Part shown: piece after piece, positions 26,865 to 37,584 of the stretch
How positions within the stretch are numbered: position 1 is the first letter of the stretch
How the letters are laid out: each line of letters starts with the position of its first letter
DNA from: Dastarcus helophoroides
Taxonomy: Eukaryota; Arthropoda; Insecta; Coleoptera; Bothrideridae
DNA length: 64,000 nt
Direction: 5' to 3'
NCBI GenBank assembly: GCA_028583605.1
Contig: CM053332.1
Span: 20,854,797-20,918,796 of the forward strand
Program-made: the position numbers and the translations under genes
Notes under the pieces: model-generated
Database searches by the model: none
What the model saw: only the letters and a program-made list of their open reading frames with translations
What the model was told of the DNA's origin: nothing

Positions 26865-29800
26865 TTTATATAAAGTAGTTTTTGAGTCATCGAGATGATG
26901 ACAAAAATTTGATCCCAAGAATATATCTGACTACTCTCTTTAAAAAAAAATTGGAAATTCGATAATGAAAATTCGAAGTTTCGGGAAAGAATTAAAAATT
27001 TAAAATGGAAGTCCTCGGGGTCAAACTTGAAAACAGCGAATTTTGATGAAAGAACCTTTAAGCTCGCAATTTTGGATTTTTTAGCAAATTTTCGAGACGA
27101 AACTCGAAATTATGTGAAAAATAAAACTTTCGAGAAAAACGCCTTCTGAAATATTCAAAATGTGGAATTGAAGTCGGAGGTTGGAGAAAAAAATAAACAT
27201 TTAAGTATTTTAATTATTTTTTCGTCATGAAATGATCCCTAAAATTCATAAATGCCTCTTGGACCATCGAAGGCAAAATATTTGTATGCTAAAAAGTTAA
27301 GCATTTGGTGATCCATCAGTATTGCAGTTATTTTGCCATGAAATGTTCTCTAAAATTCGCAAATGTTCTCATGGAGGATCCCAATCAAAGTAACTTTGAG
27401 CTAAAACGTTGGACATTTGGTAGTTCATCAGTATTTTAATTGTTTTGCCACGAAACATTCTCTAAAATTCATGAATATGCTCTTGGAGGAGCATAAACAA
27501 AATAATGTTATGTCAAAAAGTTGCATATTTGGTGGTTCATCAGTATTACAGTTGTTTTGCCATGAAATCTTCTCTAAAATTTGCAAATGTTCTCATGGAG
27601 GATCCTGATCAAAATAATTTTGAGCTATAACATTGGCCATTTAATAGTTCATCTGTATTTCACTTGTTTGATCATGAAAAATTCTTCAAAATTCATAACG
27701 GTGCTCTTGGAGGTCCAAATACAAAAAAATATTATGTTCAAAAGTTGGTTATTTGGTGGTTCGTCAGTACTGGAGTTGTTTTCCCATGAAATCTTCTCTA
27801 AAATTCAAAAATGTTATCATGGAGGATCCTGATCAAAATCACTTTGAGCTAAAACGTCAGACATTTGATAGTTCATCAGTATCTCAATTGTTTCGCCACA
27901 AGACATTCTCTTGTTAGAGAGACTCATAGACAAAATAATATTGTTAAAAAAATTAAGTATTTCATGGTTGATGTGGCAGTAGTTTTCTTATGAAGTCTAT
28001 AAATTCGCAAATGGAGAATCCTGATCAAAATAATTTAGAGCTAAAACATTGGGCATTTAGTAGTTCGCCAGAATGTCAGTTGTTTGGTCACGAAAAGTTC
28101 TCTAAAAATCACAAATGTGCTCTTGGAGGACTGCAGATAAAAGAGTATTATGTTAAATTCTCATGGAGGATCCTGATCAAAATAATTTTGAGCTAAAACG
28201 TTGGACATTTGATAGTTCATCGGCATTTCAATTGTTTTGCCACGAAACATTCTCTAAAATTCATAAATATGCTCTTGGAGGCCCATAGACAATTTAATAT
28301 TATGTTAAAAAGTTGGGTATTGGTGGTTCATCAGTATTGCAGTTGTTTTGCCATGAAATCTTCTCTAAAATTCGCAAATGTTCTCATGGAGGATCCTGAT
28401 CAAAATAATTTTGAGTGTAAACGTTGTACATTTAGTAGTTCATCAGTATTTCAATTGTTTTGTCACGAAACATTCTCTAAAATTCAAAAATATGCTCTTG
28501 GAGGCTCATAGACAAACTAATATTATGTTAAAAAGTTGGGTATTGCTGTTTCATCAGTATTGCAGTTGTTTTGCCATAAAATCTTCTCTAAAATTCGCAA
28601 ATGTTCTCATGGAAGATCCTGATCAAAATAATTTTGAGCGTAAACGTTGTACATTTAGTAGTTCATCAGTATTTCAATTGTTTTGTCACGAAACATTCTC
28701 TAAAATTCATAAATATGCTCTTGGAGGACTACAGACAAAATAATATTGTGATAAAAAGTTGGGTTTTTGGTGGTTCATCAGTATTGCAGTTGTTTTGCCA
28801 TAAAATCTTCTCTAAAATTCACAAATGCCTCTTGGATCATTGAAGGCAAAATATGTTTATGGTAAAAAGTTAAGTATTTGGTGATTCATCAGTATTTGTA
28901 GTTGTTTTGCCATGAAATATTTTCTAAAATTCGCAAATGGTGTAATGGAGGATCCTGATCAAATTCATTTTAAGCTAAAACGTTGGATATTTGGTAGTTA
29001 TAAAAAAAGTAATTTCTGAGTCATCGGGATGATGGAAAAAATTTGATTTTAAGAATATATCTGACTTTGCTCTCTTTAAAAAAAATCGGAAATTGGATAA
29101 TGAAAGTTCAAAGTTTCGCGAAAAAATTAAAAATTTAAAATGGAAGTCCTCGGGGTCAAACTTAAAAAAGGCGAATTTTGGTGAAAGAACCTTTAAACTC
29201 GGAATTTTGGATTTTTTAACAAATTTTCGAGATGAAACTCGAAATTATGAGAAAAATTAAAACTTTCGAGAAAAAGGCCTTCTGAAATATTCAAAATGTG
29301 GAATTGAAGTCGGAGATTGGAGAAAAAAATAAACATTTAAGTATTTTAATTATTTTTTCGTCATGAAATGATCCCTAAAATTCATAAATGCCTCTTGGAC
29401 CATCGAAGGCAAAATATTTGTATGCTAAAAAGTTAAGCATTTGGTGATCCATCAGTATTGCAGTTATTTTGCCATGAAATGTTCTCTAAAATTCGCAAAT
29501 GTTCTCATGGAGGATCCCAATCAAAATAACTTTGAGCTAAAACGTTGGACATTTGGTAGTTCATCAGTATTTCAATTGTTTTGCCACGAAAGATTCTCTC
29601 ATCATCATTCATAAATATGCTCTTGGAGGACCATAGACAAAATAATATTACGTTAAAAAGTTGGGTATTTGATGGTTCATGAGTATTGCAGTTGTTTTGC
29701 CATAAAATCTTCTCTAAAATTCGCAAATGGAGGATCCTGATCAAAATAATTTTGAGCTAAAACGTTGAACATTTGGTAGTTCATCAGTATTTCAATTGTT

Positions 29801-32720
29801 TTGTCACGAAACATCCTCTAAAATTCATAAATATGCTCTTGGAGGACCATAGACAATATAGTATTATGTTACAAAGTTGGGTATTTGGTGGTTCATCAGT
29901 ATTGCAGTTGTTTTGCCATGAAATATTCTCTAAAATTCGCAAATGTTCTCATGGAGGATCCTGATCAAAATAATTTTGAGCTAAAACGTTGGACATTTGG
30001 TAGTTCATCAGTATTTTAATTGTTTTGCCGCGAAACATTCTCTAAAATTCATAAAGATGCTTTTGGAAGACCATAGACCAAATAATATTATGTTAAAAAG
30101 TTGGGTACTTGATAGTTCATCAGTATTGCAGTTGTTTTGCAATGAAATCTTCTCTAAAATTCATAAATGTTTTCATGGAGGATCCCGATCAAAATAATTT
30201 TGAGCCATAACATTGGCCATTGAATAGTTCATTCCTTATTTCACTTATTTAATCATGAAAAATTCTTCAAAATTCATAACGGTACCCTTGGAGGTCCCAG
30301 AACAAAAAAATATTATGTTAAAAAGTTGGTTATTAGGTGGTTCATCAGTACTGGAGTTGTTTTCCCATGAAATCTTCTCTTAAATTCGAAAATGTTATCA
30401 TGGAGAATTCTGATCAAAATCACTTTGAGCTAAAACGTCAGACATTTGATAGTTCATCAGTATCTCAATTGTTTTGCCACAACACATTCTCTTGTTGGAG
30501 AAACTCATAGACAAAATAATATTGTTAAAAAAATTAAGTATTCCATGGTTGATGTGGCAGTAGTTTTCTTATGAAGTCTATAAATTCGCAAATGGAGAAT
30601 CCTGATCAAAATAATTTAGAGCTAAAACATTGGGCATTTAGTAGTTCGCCAGTATGTCAGTTGTTTGGCCACGAAAAGTTCTCTAAAAATCACAAATGTG
30701 CTCTTGGAGGACTACAGACAAAAGAGTATTATGTTAAATTATCATGGAGAATCCTGATCAAAATAATTTTGAGCTATTGGTTATTTGGTGGTTCATCAGT
30801 ACTGGAGTTGTTTTCCCATGAAATCTTCTCTAAAATTCGCAAATGTTCTCATGGAGGATCCTGATCAAAACCATTTTGAGCTAAAACGTTGGATCTTTGG
30901 TAGTTCATCAGTTAGGTATTTGGTGATTCATCAGTATTGCAGTTGTTTTGCCATGAAATCTTCTCTAAAAGTCGCAAATGTTCTCATGGAGGATCCTAAT
31001 CAAAACCATTTTGAGCTAAAACGTTGGATCTTTGGTAGTTCATCAGTATTTCATTTGTTTTGCCACGAAACATTCTCTTCTTGGAAAGACTCACATGCAA
31101 AATAATATTGTAAAAAAAGTTGGGTATTTGATCGATCTGGAACTAGTTTTCCGATGAAATCTATAAAATTCGCAAATGGTGAATTCCGATCAAAATAATT
31201 TAGAGGTAAAACGTTCGGCATTCAATAGGTTATCAGTATTTCAATTGTTTGATCATGAAAAATTCTTTAAAATTCATAAATGTGCGTTTGGAGGACCATA
31301 GACAAAATATTTTTATGGTAAAAAGTTAGGTATTTGGTGATTCATTAGTATTGCAGTTGTTTTGCCATGAAATCTTCTCTAAAAGTCGCAAATGTTCTCA
31401 TGGAGGATCCTGATCAAAACCATTTTGAGCTAAAATGTTGGATCTTTGGTAGTTCATCAGTATTTCATTGGTTTTGCCACGAAACATTCTCTTCTTGGGG
31501 AGACTCATAGGCAAAATAATATCGTTAAAAAAGTTGGGTGTTTTTGGTGGTTGATCTGGACGTAGTTTTCCGATTAAATTTGTAAAATTCACAATTGAAG
31601 AATCCCGATCAAAATAATTTAGAGGTAAAACGTTGGGCATTCATTAGTGTATTTGTGTTTCAATTGTTTGGTTACGAAAAATTCTCTAAAATTCATAAAT
31701 GTGCTCTTGGAGGACCATAGACAAAATATTATTATGTTAAAAAGTTGGGTCTTTGATGGTTCATTAATATTGCAGTTATTTTGCCATGAAATCTTCTCTA
31801 AAATTCACAAATGCCTCTTGGACCATTGAAGGCGAAATATTTTTATGGTAAAAAGTTAAGGATTTGGCGATTCATCAGTATTGCAGTTGTTTTGCCATGA
31901 AATCTTCTCTAAAAGTCGCAAATGTTCTCATGGAGGATCCTGATCAAAATCATTTTGAGCTAAAACGTTGGACCTTTGGTAGTTCATCAGTATTTCATTT
32001 GTTTTGCCACGAAACATTCTCTTCTTGGGAAGACTCGCATGCAAAATAATATTGTTAAAAAAGTTGGGTATTTGGTCGATCTGGAACTAGTTTTCCGGTG
32101 AAATCTATAAAATTCGCAAATGGTGAATTCCGATCAAAGTAATTTAGAGGTAAAACGTTCGGCATTCAATAGTTTATCAGTATTTCAATTGTTTGATCAT
32201 GAAAAATTCTCTAAAATTCATAAATGTGCGTTTGGAGGACCATAGACAAAATATTTTTATGGTAAAAAGTTAAGTATTTGATGATTCATCAGTATTGCAG
32301 TTGTTTTGCCATGAAATCTTCTCTAAAAGTTGCAAATGTTCTCATGGAGGATCCTAATTAAAACCATTTTGAGCTAAAACGTTGGATCTTTAGTAGTTCA
32401 TCAGTATTTCATTTGTTTTGTCACGAAACATTTTCTTCTTGGAGAGGCTCACATGCAAAATAATAGTGTTAAAAAAGTTGGGTATTTGGTCGATCTGGAA
32501 CTAGTTTTCCGATGAAATCTATAAAATTCGCAAATGGTGAATCCTGATCAAAATAATTTAGAGCTAAAACGTTGGGCATTCAACAGTTCATCTGCATTTC
32601 AATTGTTTGGTCACCAAAAATTCTCTAATAATCAGAAATGTGATTTTGGAGCACTGCAGACAAAATATTATTATCTTAGAAAGTTCGGTATTTGGGGGTT
32701 CATCGTTATTGCAAGAAAAT
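26865..32720. repeat. Dimeric ~224-bp satellite with larger internal duplications
   Basis: Each unit of about 224 bp is two diverged halves of about 112 bp. Both halves carry GGT(A/G)GTTCATCAGTATT, (T/C)AATTGTTTTGCCA-like, GAAA(C/T)(A/T)TTCTCTAAAATTC and TGGAGGA blocks. GCAAATGTTCTCATGGAGG recurs 224 bases apart, for example at 27358/27582 and 28374/28598. Leader sequence GAGTCATCG..GATGATG occurs at about 26885 and again at about 29015, so blocks of about 2.1 kb (and about 2.6 kb for 27.6-28.2 kb versus 30.2-30.8 kb) were also duplicated. The many open frames with QLFCHE..FSKI are repeat by-products. Confidence 0.9.
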
Positions 32721-32980
32721 CAAAATAGCTAAATGGTCAACATTCTAACCTTCAAGTGGAAAATTAAATCCTCGAATTTTAGATTTTGTTACCGACATTT
32801 TAAGAAAAATTGGAACAAATTGTGAGAAAAAGTTAAAATTAAAAAAAAAGACGGAATATAATTGGCTCAACAAAAGTTGAACTTTTAGAAAGAATCTCAA
32901 TTTAGGGTCGAAACTTTAAAAAAGATTTAAGAAATGAGAGGGTCAGGAAAAATTTTTTGCACAAGGATCTACTGTTTTTT

Positions 32981-33070
32981 TTTTGGTGAAACGGAGTGGT
33001 CCTTGGTTATCTTCAAAAATTGAAATACAAAATTTGTCCACTGAAACCAAGAAAGATTAAAAAACCCAAC
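32981..33070. mobile_element. Foldback element fragment, copy D
   Basis: This is a single left arm: TTTTGGTGAAACGGAGTGG, then CCTTGGTTATCTTCAAAAAT, TGTCCACTGAAACCAAG and ATTAAAAAACCC. The right arm is absent. It lies about 80 bases upstream of the first visible sponge exon, in the intron. Confidence 0.7.
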
Positions 33071-33153
33071 CGATAAGCCCGTAACAATATCATAGCCGTT
33101 TTAGAGAATTTGCAAAAGCTCCATATTTATGCATTTTATTTTTCTCATTTCAG

Positions 33154-33265
33154 CAAACTTGGTCTCGATTTGGTACCACGACAAGGTGCGGAAATGGTAG
33201 ATCCAGATGGAATGTCCGTTATTGAATTGTACAATGTACATGTCCACAGTGCCGAAAGTACAGCT
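33154..33265 (+). CDS. spg: sponge/DOCK-B exon 1 of those visible
   Basis: A 112-nt exon follows a pyrimidine-rich acceptor (TTTCTCATTTCAG) and ends at donor GTAAGT. The first base completes a codon from an upstream exon; then it reads KLGLDLVPRQ, VDPDGMSVIELY and VHSAESTA. GLDLVPR followed by V-D-x-D and S-V-x-x-L-Y matches DOCK3/4 just after the N-terminal SH3 and helical region. The preceding exons, which would carry the SH3 domain, were not found in 1-33153. The exon ends in phase 0 and joins in frame to 41698. Confidence 0.85.
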
Positions 33266-33379
33266 GTAAGTTACCAAACTATTTTTTGACTGCTAGAACT
33301 ATACGTATTTTTCGTTTTTCTGCTAACTTTGTTGACAATTTAGTGTTTTTAGAAAATTAATTAAGATTATTGAAATAAC

Positions 33380-34260
33380 AACAACAACAACAATAAAGTC
33401 GAAATTTGCTTTGTGCAAATCGATATTTTGAAACTTGCAAAGAAGTTTAAATTTCGAAAGAAGGTAAATTTTGGTAAAAGGTTGAAAAATAGTCAATTTC
33501 AAAAATGAATCGAATTTTTGAAAAAAATGAAGCTTTAAAAAATTAGATATTTCCAAAAACCGCATCCAAACTTTTAGTCGAAGTTTTTTGAAAAAAAAAT
33601 CGTCGTTTAAAAAAAAAGTCGAAAGTTTCAAGAGGCCAAATTTAAAAAAAAAATTGCGAAAAATCGAAGTTTTTAAAGAAAATAAAAAAAAATGACGAAA
33701 TTTTTGAAAAATCTCAAGTTTTTGAAAAACCTTAAAATTTTGAAAAATAATCAAAGATTTAAAAATTGAAATACAGAACTTGTCCCCTGAAATCAAGAAA
33801 GATTAAGAAACACAACAAAGGTTGCTTTAACGCGTCTCGACAGCCAAGCTGTCATCTTCAGAGAGAAACAGTTTCTCTGTGAAGATGACAGCTTGGCTGT
33901 CGAAACACGTTAGAGCAACCTTTGTTGTGTTTTTTAATTTTTCTTGGTTTCAGGGAACAAGTTCTGTATTTCAATTTTTGAAGATAACCAAGGACCAGTC
34001 CGTTGCATCAAAAGATTTAAAAAAAAAGTCGAAATTTGTTTTTTGCGAATCGATATTTTGAAACTTGCAAAGAAGTTTAAATTTCGAAAGAATATCAAAT
34101 TTCGGTAAAAGATGAAATTTTGAAAAATAGTCAATTTCAAAGAAAGAAGTCGAATTTTTGGAAAAAGTGCAGCTTTAAAACATTCGACATTTCCAAAAAC
34201 CGTAAAAATGTTCTAAAAAATGAAAAAATATAGAAATTTTCAAAAAACTCAATTATGATT
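33380..34260. repeat. Intronic copies of the 12.4-14.2 kb repeat
   Basis: Two stretches (about 33380-33760 and 34011-34260) carry the GCGAATCGATATTTTG, CTTGCAAAGAAGTTTAAA and TTCGAAAGAA blocks of the repeat at 12413-14225. A foldback element is inserted between them. A short (AAC)n run lies near 33377. Confidence 0.75.
33761..34010. mobile_element. Foldback element, copy E (nearly complete)
   Basis: This is the longest copy. The arms run inward from ATTGAAATAC through TGTCCCCTGAAATCAAG, ACACAACAAAGGTTGC, ACGCGTCTCGACAGCC and AAGCTGTCATCTTCAGAGAG to a centre AAACAG. They then run back out through the complement, ending AACCAAGGACCAGTCCG..CATCAAAA. It sits in the A-rich repeat, with AAAGATTT on both sides (33753-33760 and 34011-34018). 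No coding capacity is present. It lies in the 8.4-kb intron. Confidence 0.85.
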
Positions 34261-34479
34261 ATTGAAATAACACTCAAATCTAAAAGAGCAAGTAAAGTAT
34301 TCACTTGTACCAGATCCGTCTTATCGCTTTACGAAATTGCTCACATTGACGGAAAATTTTCGAAATTTTGACTTTTCACGAACTAATATTTAAGTTTAAA
34401 TGTTGATCTCTAAATTTCCCCCTATTTTTGTCAAAGTGGCAACTTTGAAAACCCAAATAAAGGCAATTTGGAAAGTGCG
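34261..34479. other. Intronic sequence, nothing recognised
   Basis: This short stretch between two repeat arrays, inside the sponge intron, has no exon or element that I could support. Confidence 0.4.
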
Positions 34480-36290
34480 AAGTTTGTATGAAGTTTTCAT
34501 TTTCAAAAAATAAATCGAAATTTTCAAAAAAATTGAATTTTTCAAAAGAAACTATAAAAATTTTCAGAACAATCAACATTTTGAGAAAAATTCTAAATCT
34601 TGAAAGAAGTTGAATTTATGAAAAAATCGAAAATAATAAATTAAAATTTTTAAGAGTCGAAGGATTCAAAACCTTGAACTTTTCAAGAGAGTCAACTTTG
34701 CAAAATTTCGAAATATCAAGTTGAAATTACGAAAAATAAGTTGAAATTTTTGAAAAAAGCCAAACGTCAAGAAGGTAATATTTTTAAAAAAGACCGAAAT
34801 TGAAAAAAAAGTTGGGAATTTTTTCCAAAAAAGCCAAAAACCAAAAAGTAAATTTTTAGAGAAGGTCGAAATTAAAATAAGTTGTTTTTTTTTTTTAAAA
34901 AGCCGAAACATCAAATTGAGATTTTTAAAATTGATCGAAATTGGAAAAAGTGAGAAGTTTTGGAAACAAGTCGAAATTTTCAAAAAAATTGAATTTTTCA
35001 AAAGAAACGATAAAAACCTTCAGAACAATCAACATTTTGAGAAAAATTCTAAATCTTGAAAGAAGCTGAATTTATGAAGAAATCGAAACGTTTAAATAAA
35101 TTAAAATTTTTAAGAGTCGAAAGATTCAAAACCTTGAACTTTTCAAGAGAGTCAACTTTGCAAAATTTCGAAATATCAAGTTGAAATTACGAAAAATAAG
35201 TTGAAATTTTTGAAAAAAGCCAAAACGTCAAGAAGGCGATATTTTTAACAAAGACCGAAATTGAAAAAAAAAGTTGGGAATTTTTTCCAAAAAAGCCAAA
35301 AACCAAAAAGTAAATTTTTAGAGAAGGTCGAAATTGAAATAAGTTGGTTTTTTTCAAAAAAGCCGGAATATCAAATTAGGATTTTTAAAATTGATCGAAA
35401 TTGGAAAAAGTGAGAAGTTTTGGAAACAAGTCGAAATTTTCAAAAAAAAATGAATTTTTCAAAAGAAACGATAAAAACTTTTAGAACAATCAACATTTTG
35501 AGAAAAATTCTAAATCTTGGAAGAAGCTGAATTTATGAAGAAATCGAAACGTTTAAATACATTAAAGTTTTTAAGAGTCGAAGGATTCAAAATCTTCAAC
35601 TTTTCAAGAGAGTCAAATTTGCAAAATTTCGAAATATCAAGTTGAAATTACGAAAAATAAGTTGAAATTTTTGAAAAAAGCCAAACGTCAAGAAGGTAAT
35701 ATTTTTAAAAAAGACCGAAATTGAAAAAAATTGGAATTTTTTCCAAAAAAGCTAAAAACCAAAAAGTAAATTTTTAGAGAAGGTCGAAATTGAAATAAGT
35801 TGGTTTTTTTCAAAAAAGCCGAAACATCAAATTAGGATTTTTAAAATTGATCGAAATTGGAAAAAGTGAGAAGTTTTGGAAACAAGTCGAAATTTTCAAA
35901 AAAATTGAATTTTTCAAAAGAAACGATAAAAACTTTCAGAACAATCAACAGTTTGAGAAAAATTCTAAATCTTGAAAGAAGTTGAATTTATGAAAAAATC
36001 GAAAATAATAAATTAAAATTTTTAAGAGTCGAAAGATTCAAAACCTTGAACTTTTCAAGAGAGTCAACTTTACAAAATTTCGAAATATCAAGTTGAAATT
36101 ACGAAAAATAAGTTGAAATTTTTGAAAATAGCCAAACGTCAAGAAGGCAATATTTTCAAAAGATACCGAAATTGAAAAAAAAAGTTGGGAATTTTTTCCA
36201 AAAGAGCCAAAAACCAAAAAGTTAATTTTTAGAGAAGATCGAAATCGGAAAAAGTGAGAAATTTTTTGAAAATTTCGACATTTTTGCATT
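34480..36290. repeat. ~457-bp satellite, four units
   Basis: ACAATCAACATTTTGAG occurs at 34569, 35025, 35486 and 35941, giving periods of 456, 461 and 455. Units also share TTTTCAAGAGAGTCAA, AACGTCAAGAAGG and GCCAAAAACCAAAAAG blocks with only a few percent divergence by eye. The array lies in the 8.4-kb sponge intron. Minus-strand FRLF-type open frames are repeat by-products. Confidence 0.93.
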
Positions 36291-36319
36291 TTTCGAAAAA
36301 TTTTTTTTTTTTTAAAATT

Positions 36320-36444
36320 TCGACTTTTGTTTACGTTTTGACCAACTTTTCCAAAGATTTCTAGTGTTTCTGAATATTTCTATTTTTCGAGGTTTCAATT
36401 TTTTTAGCCGTTAATCTTGGCTTTTTTTGAAAATTTTGATATTT
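36320..36444. repeat. Left arm of an inverted repeat flanking the LINE
   Basis: Sequence with GTTTACGTTTTGACC, CTTTTCCAAA and TAATCTTGGCT is the reverse complement of blocks right of the LINE: AGCCAAGATTAAAGG at about 40778 and AAGTAGGTCAAAACGTAAAC at about 40951. The retrotransposon therefore landed within or beside an older inverted duplication. Confidence 0.7.
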
Positions 36445-36457
36445 TATGTTTAAACAT
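36445..36457 (+). repeat. Left target-site duplication of the LINE
   Basis: TATGTTTAAACAT (13 bp) is repeated exactly at 40680-40692 on the other side of the element. Its last 12 bases form a perfect palindrome. Confidence 0.9.
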
Positions 36458-36804
36458 GGGAAGGTAATGGATGGTGCGTGCGTAAGCAGCTGCTAAATAT
36501 ATGCTCCATTAATAAACCCAAATTCTACGGGAATTAATGAGCGATTATTTCTGACAATTGTGGTAAACCAAAGGTGTAAACAATAAGAACAGTGTAGTGA
36601 TTAAAACAACACTAGAGACAAACAGATTAGTGCAATAATTAGTAATTTAAGGTAAGACGCTGCATTTGTATTAGCTCTGATAAGAGATAAGAAACCGTGA
36701 CCTTCGAGGAGATAGTCCGGGGAACGGTTTCTTTCGTCGAAAAGACGTGCATCACAACATATAGTAATCAGATTAGGAATCAGCGCTGAAATAAAGAAAT
36801 AAAC

Positions 36805-37584
36805 ATGGACAAGAATTATATGAGAGACGCCGACATGGAGGAGTCCTCCACAGACGAAGGAGGCAAGAGAAAAAGGGTACGAGAAGAAACCTTAACGAGA
36901 ACAAAAAAAATGTCGAGAACGCCAATAAAAACAAAAACAATTGATAACGAGGATAAGCTTGATCTTATACTAAGTATGATGCAGGATATAAGAGAAGAAA
37001 TGCAAGAAATAAAAAATGAACAGAAAAAATACAATAACGACATTAGAAAAATCCAAATCGAAAACAACAAACTAAGAGAAGAAAACGAGAGAATTATAAA
37101 AGAAAACGAGAAAATGAAAAAGGATATAAAAATAATAAGCAATAATTTGGAGTGGATCGAAAAAGATAAAAGGAAAAATAACATAATTGTCAACGGTCTA
37201 ACAGTAAATACAAACGACAATGCAATTTTAATTACAGAAATGGAAAATTTCTTTAAAGAAAAATTAGAAATACAAACCAAAGTTGAAGAAACTTACAACA
37301 TTGGTAGAAATATATATCTTGTGAAATTGCAAAATGAAAATGAAAAGAAACGGATTATGAAAAACAAATCAAAGCTTAGAAAAATTAATGAAAAAATTTT
37401 CATAAATGAAGACTTGACGCATAAAGAAAGGGAGAAGCAGAGACAACTAAAAAATAAAGCAGAAGAGGAGAAACGCATGGGTAAGAATATCAAAATGGGA
37501 TATAACAAGATAATAGTTGATGGAGAAACTTGGAAATGGAACAAAATCAAGGAAAAATTAGAAAATACAAATTCAAAAAACTGA
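36805..37584 (+). CDS. LINE ORF1, coiled-coil RNA-binding-type protein
   Basis: The 259-residue protein has a basic, Ser/Thr-rich start (residues 1-50), a long heptad-rich coiled coil (about 51-122, rich in Glu, Lys and Ile), then NNIIVNG at about 125-131, which opens an RRM-like fold to about residue 200, and a Lys-rich C-terminal part containing DGETWKW. This order resembles L1-type ORF1 proteins, which trimerise and bind the element's RNA; that role is inferred. The frame ends TCA AAA AAC TGA, placing a slippery heptamer against the stop. It overlaps ORF2 by 55 bases. Confidence 0.85.
   Translation: MDKNYMRDADMEESSTDEGGKRKRVREETLTRTKKMSRTPIKTKTIDNEDKLDLILSMMQDIREEMQEIKNEQKKYNNDIRKIQIENNKLREENERIIKENEKMKKDIKIISNNLEWIEKDKRKNNIIVNGLTVNTNDNAILITEMENFFKEKLEIQTKVEETYNIGRNIYLVKLQNENEKKRIMKNKSKLRKINEKIFINEDLTHKEREKQRQLKNKAEEEKRMGKNIKMGYNKIIVDGETWKWNKIKEKLENTNSKN

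Noticed and set aside
27417..32728. Recurring open frames with QLFCHE and FSKIHK words
   Set aside because: Same reason: the dimeric satellite, with stops in every unit and no domain.
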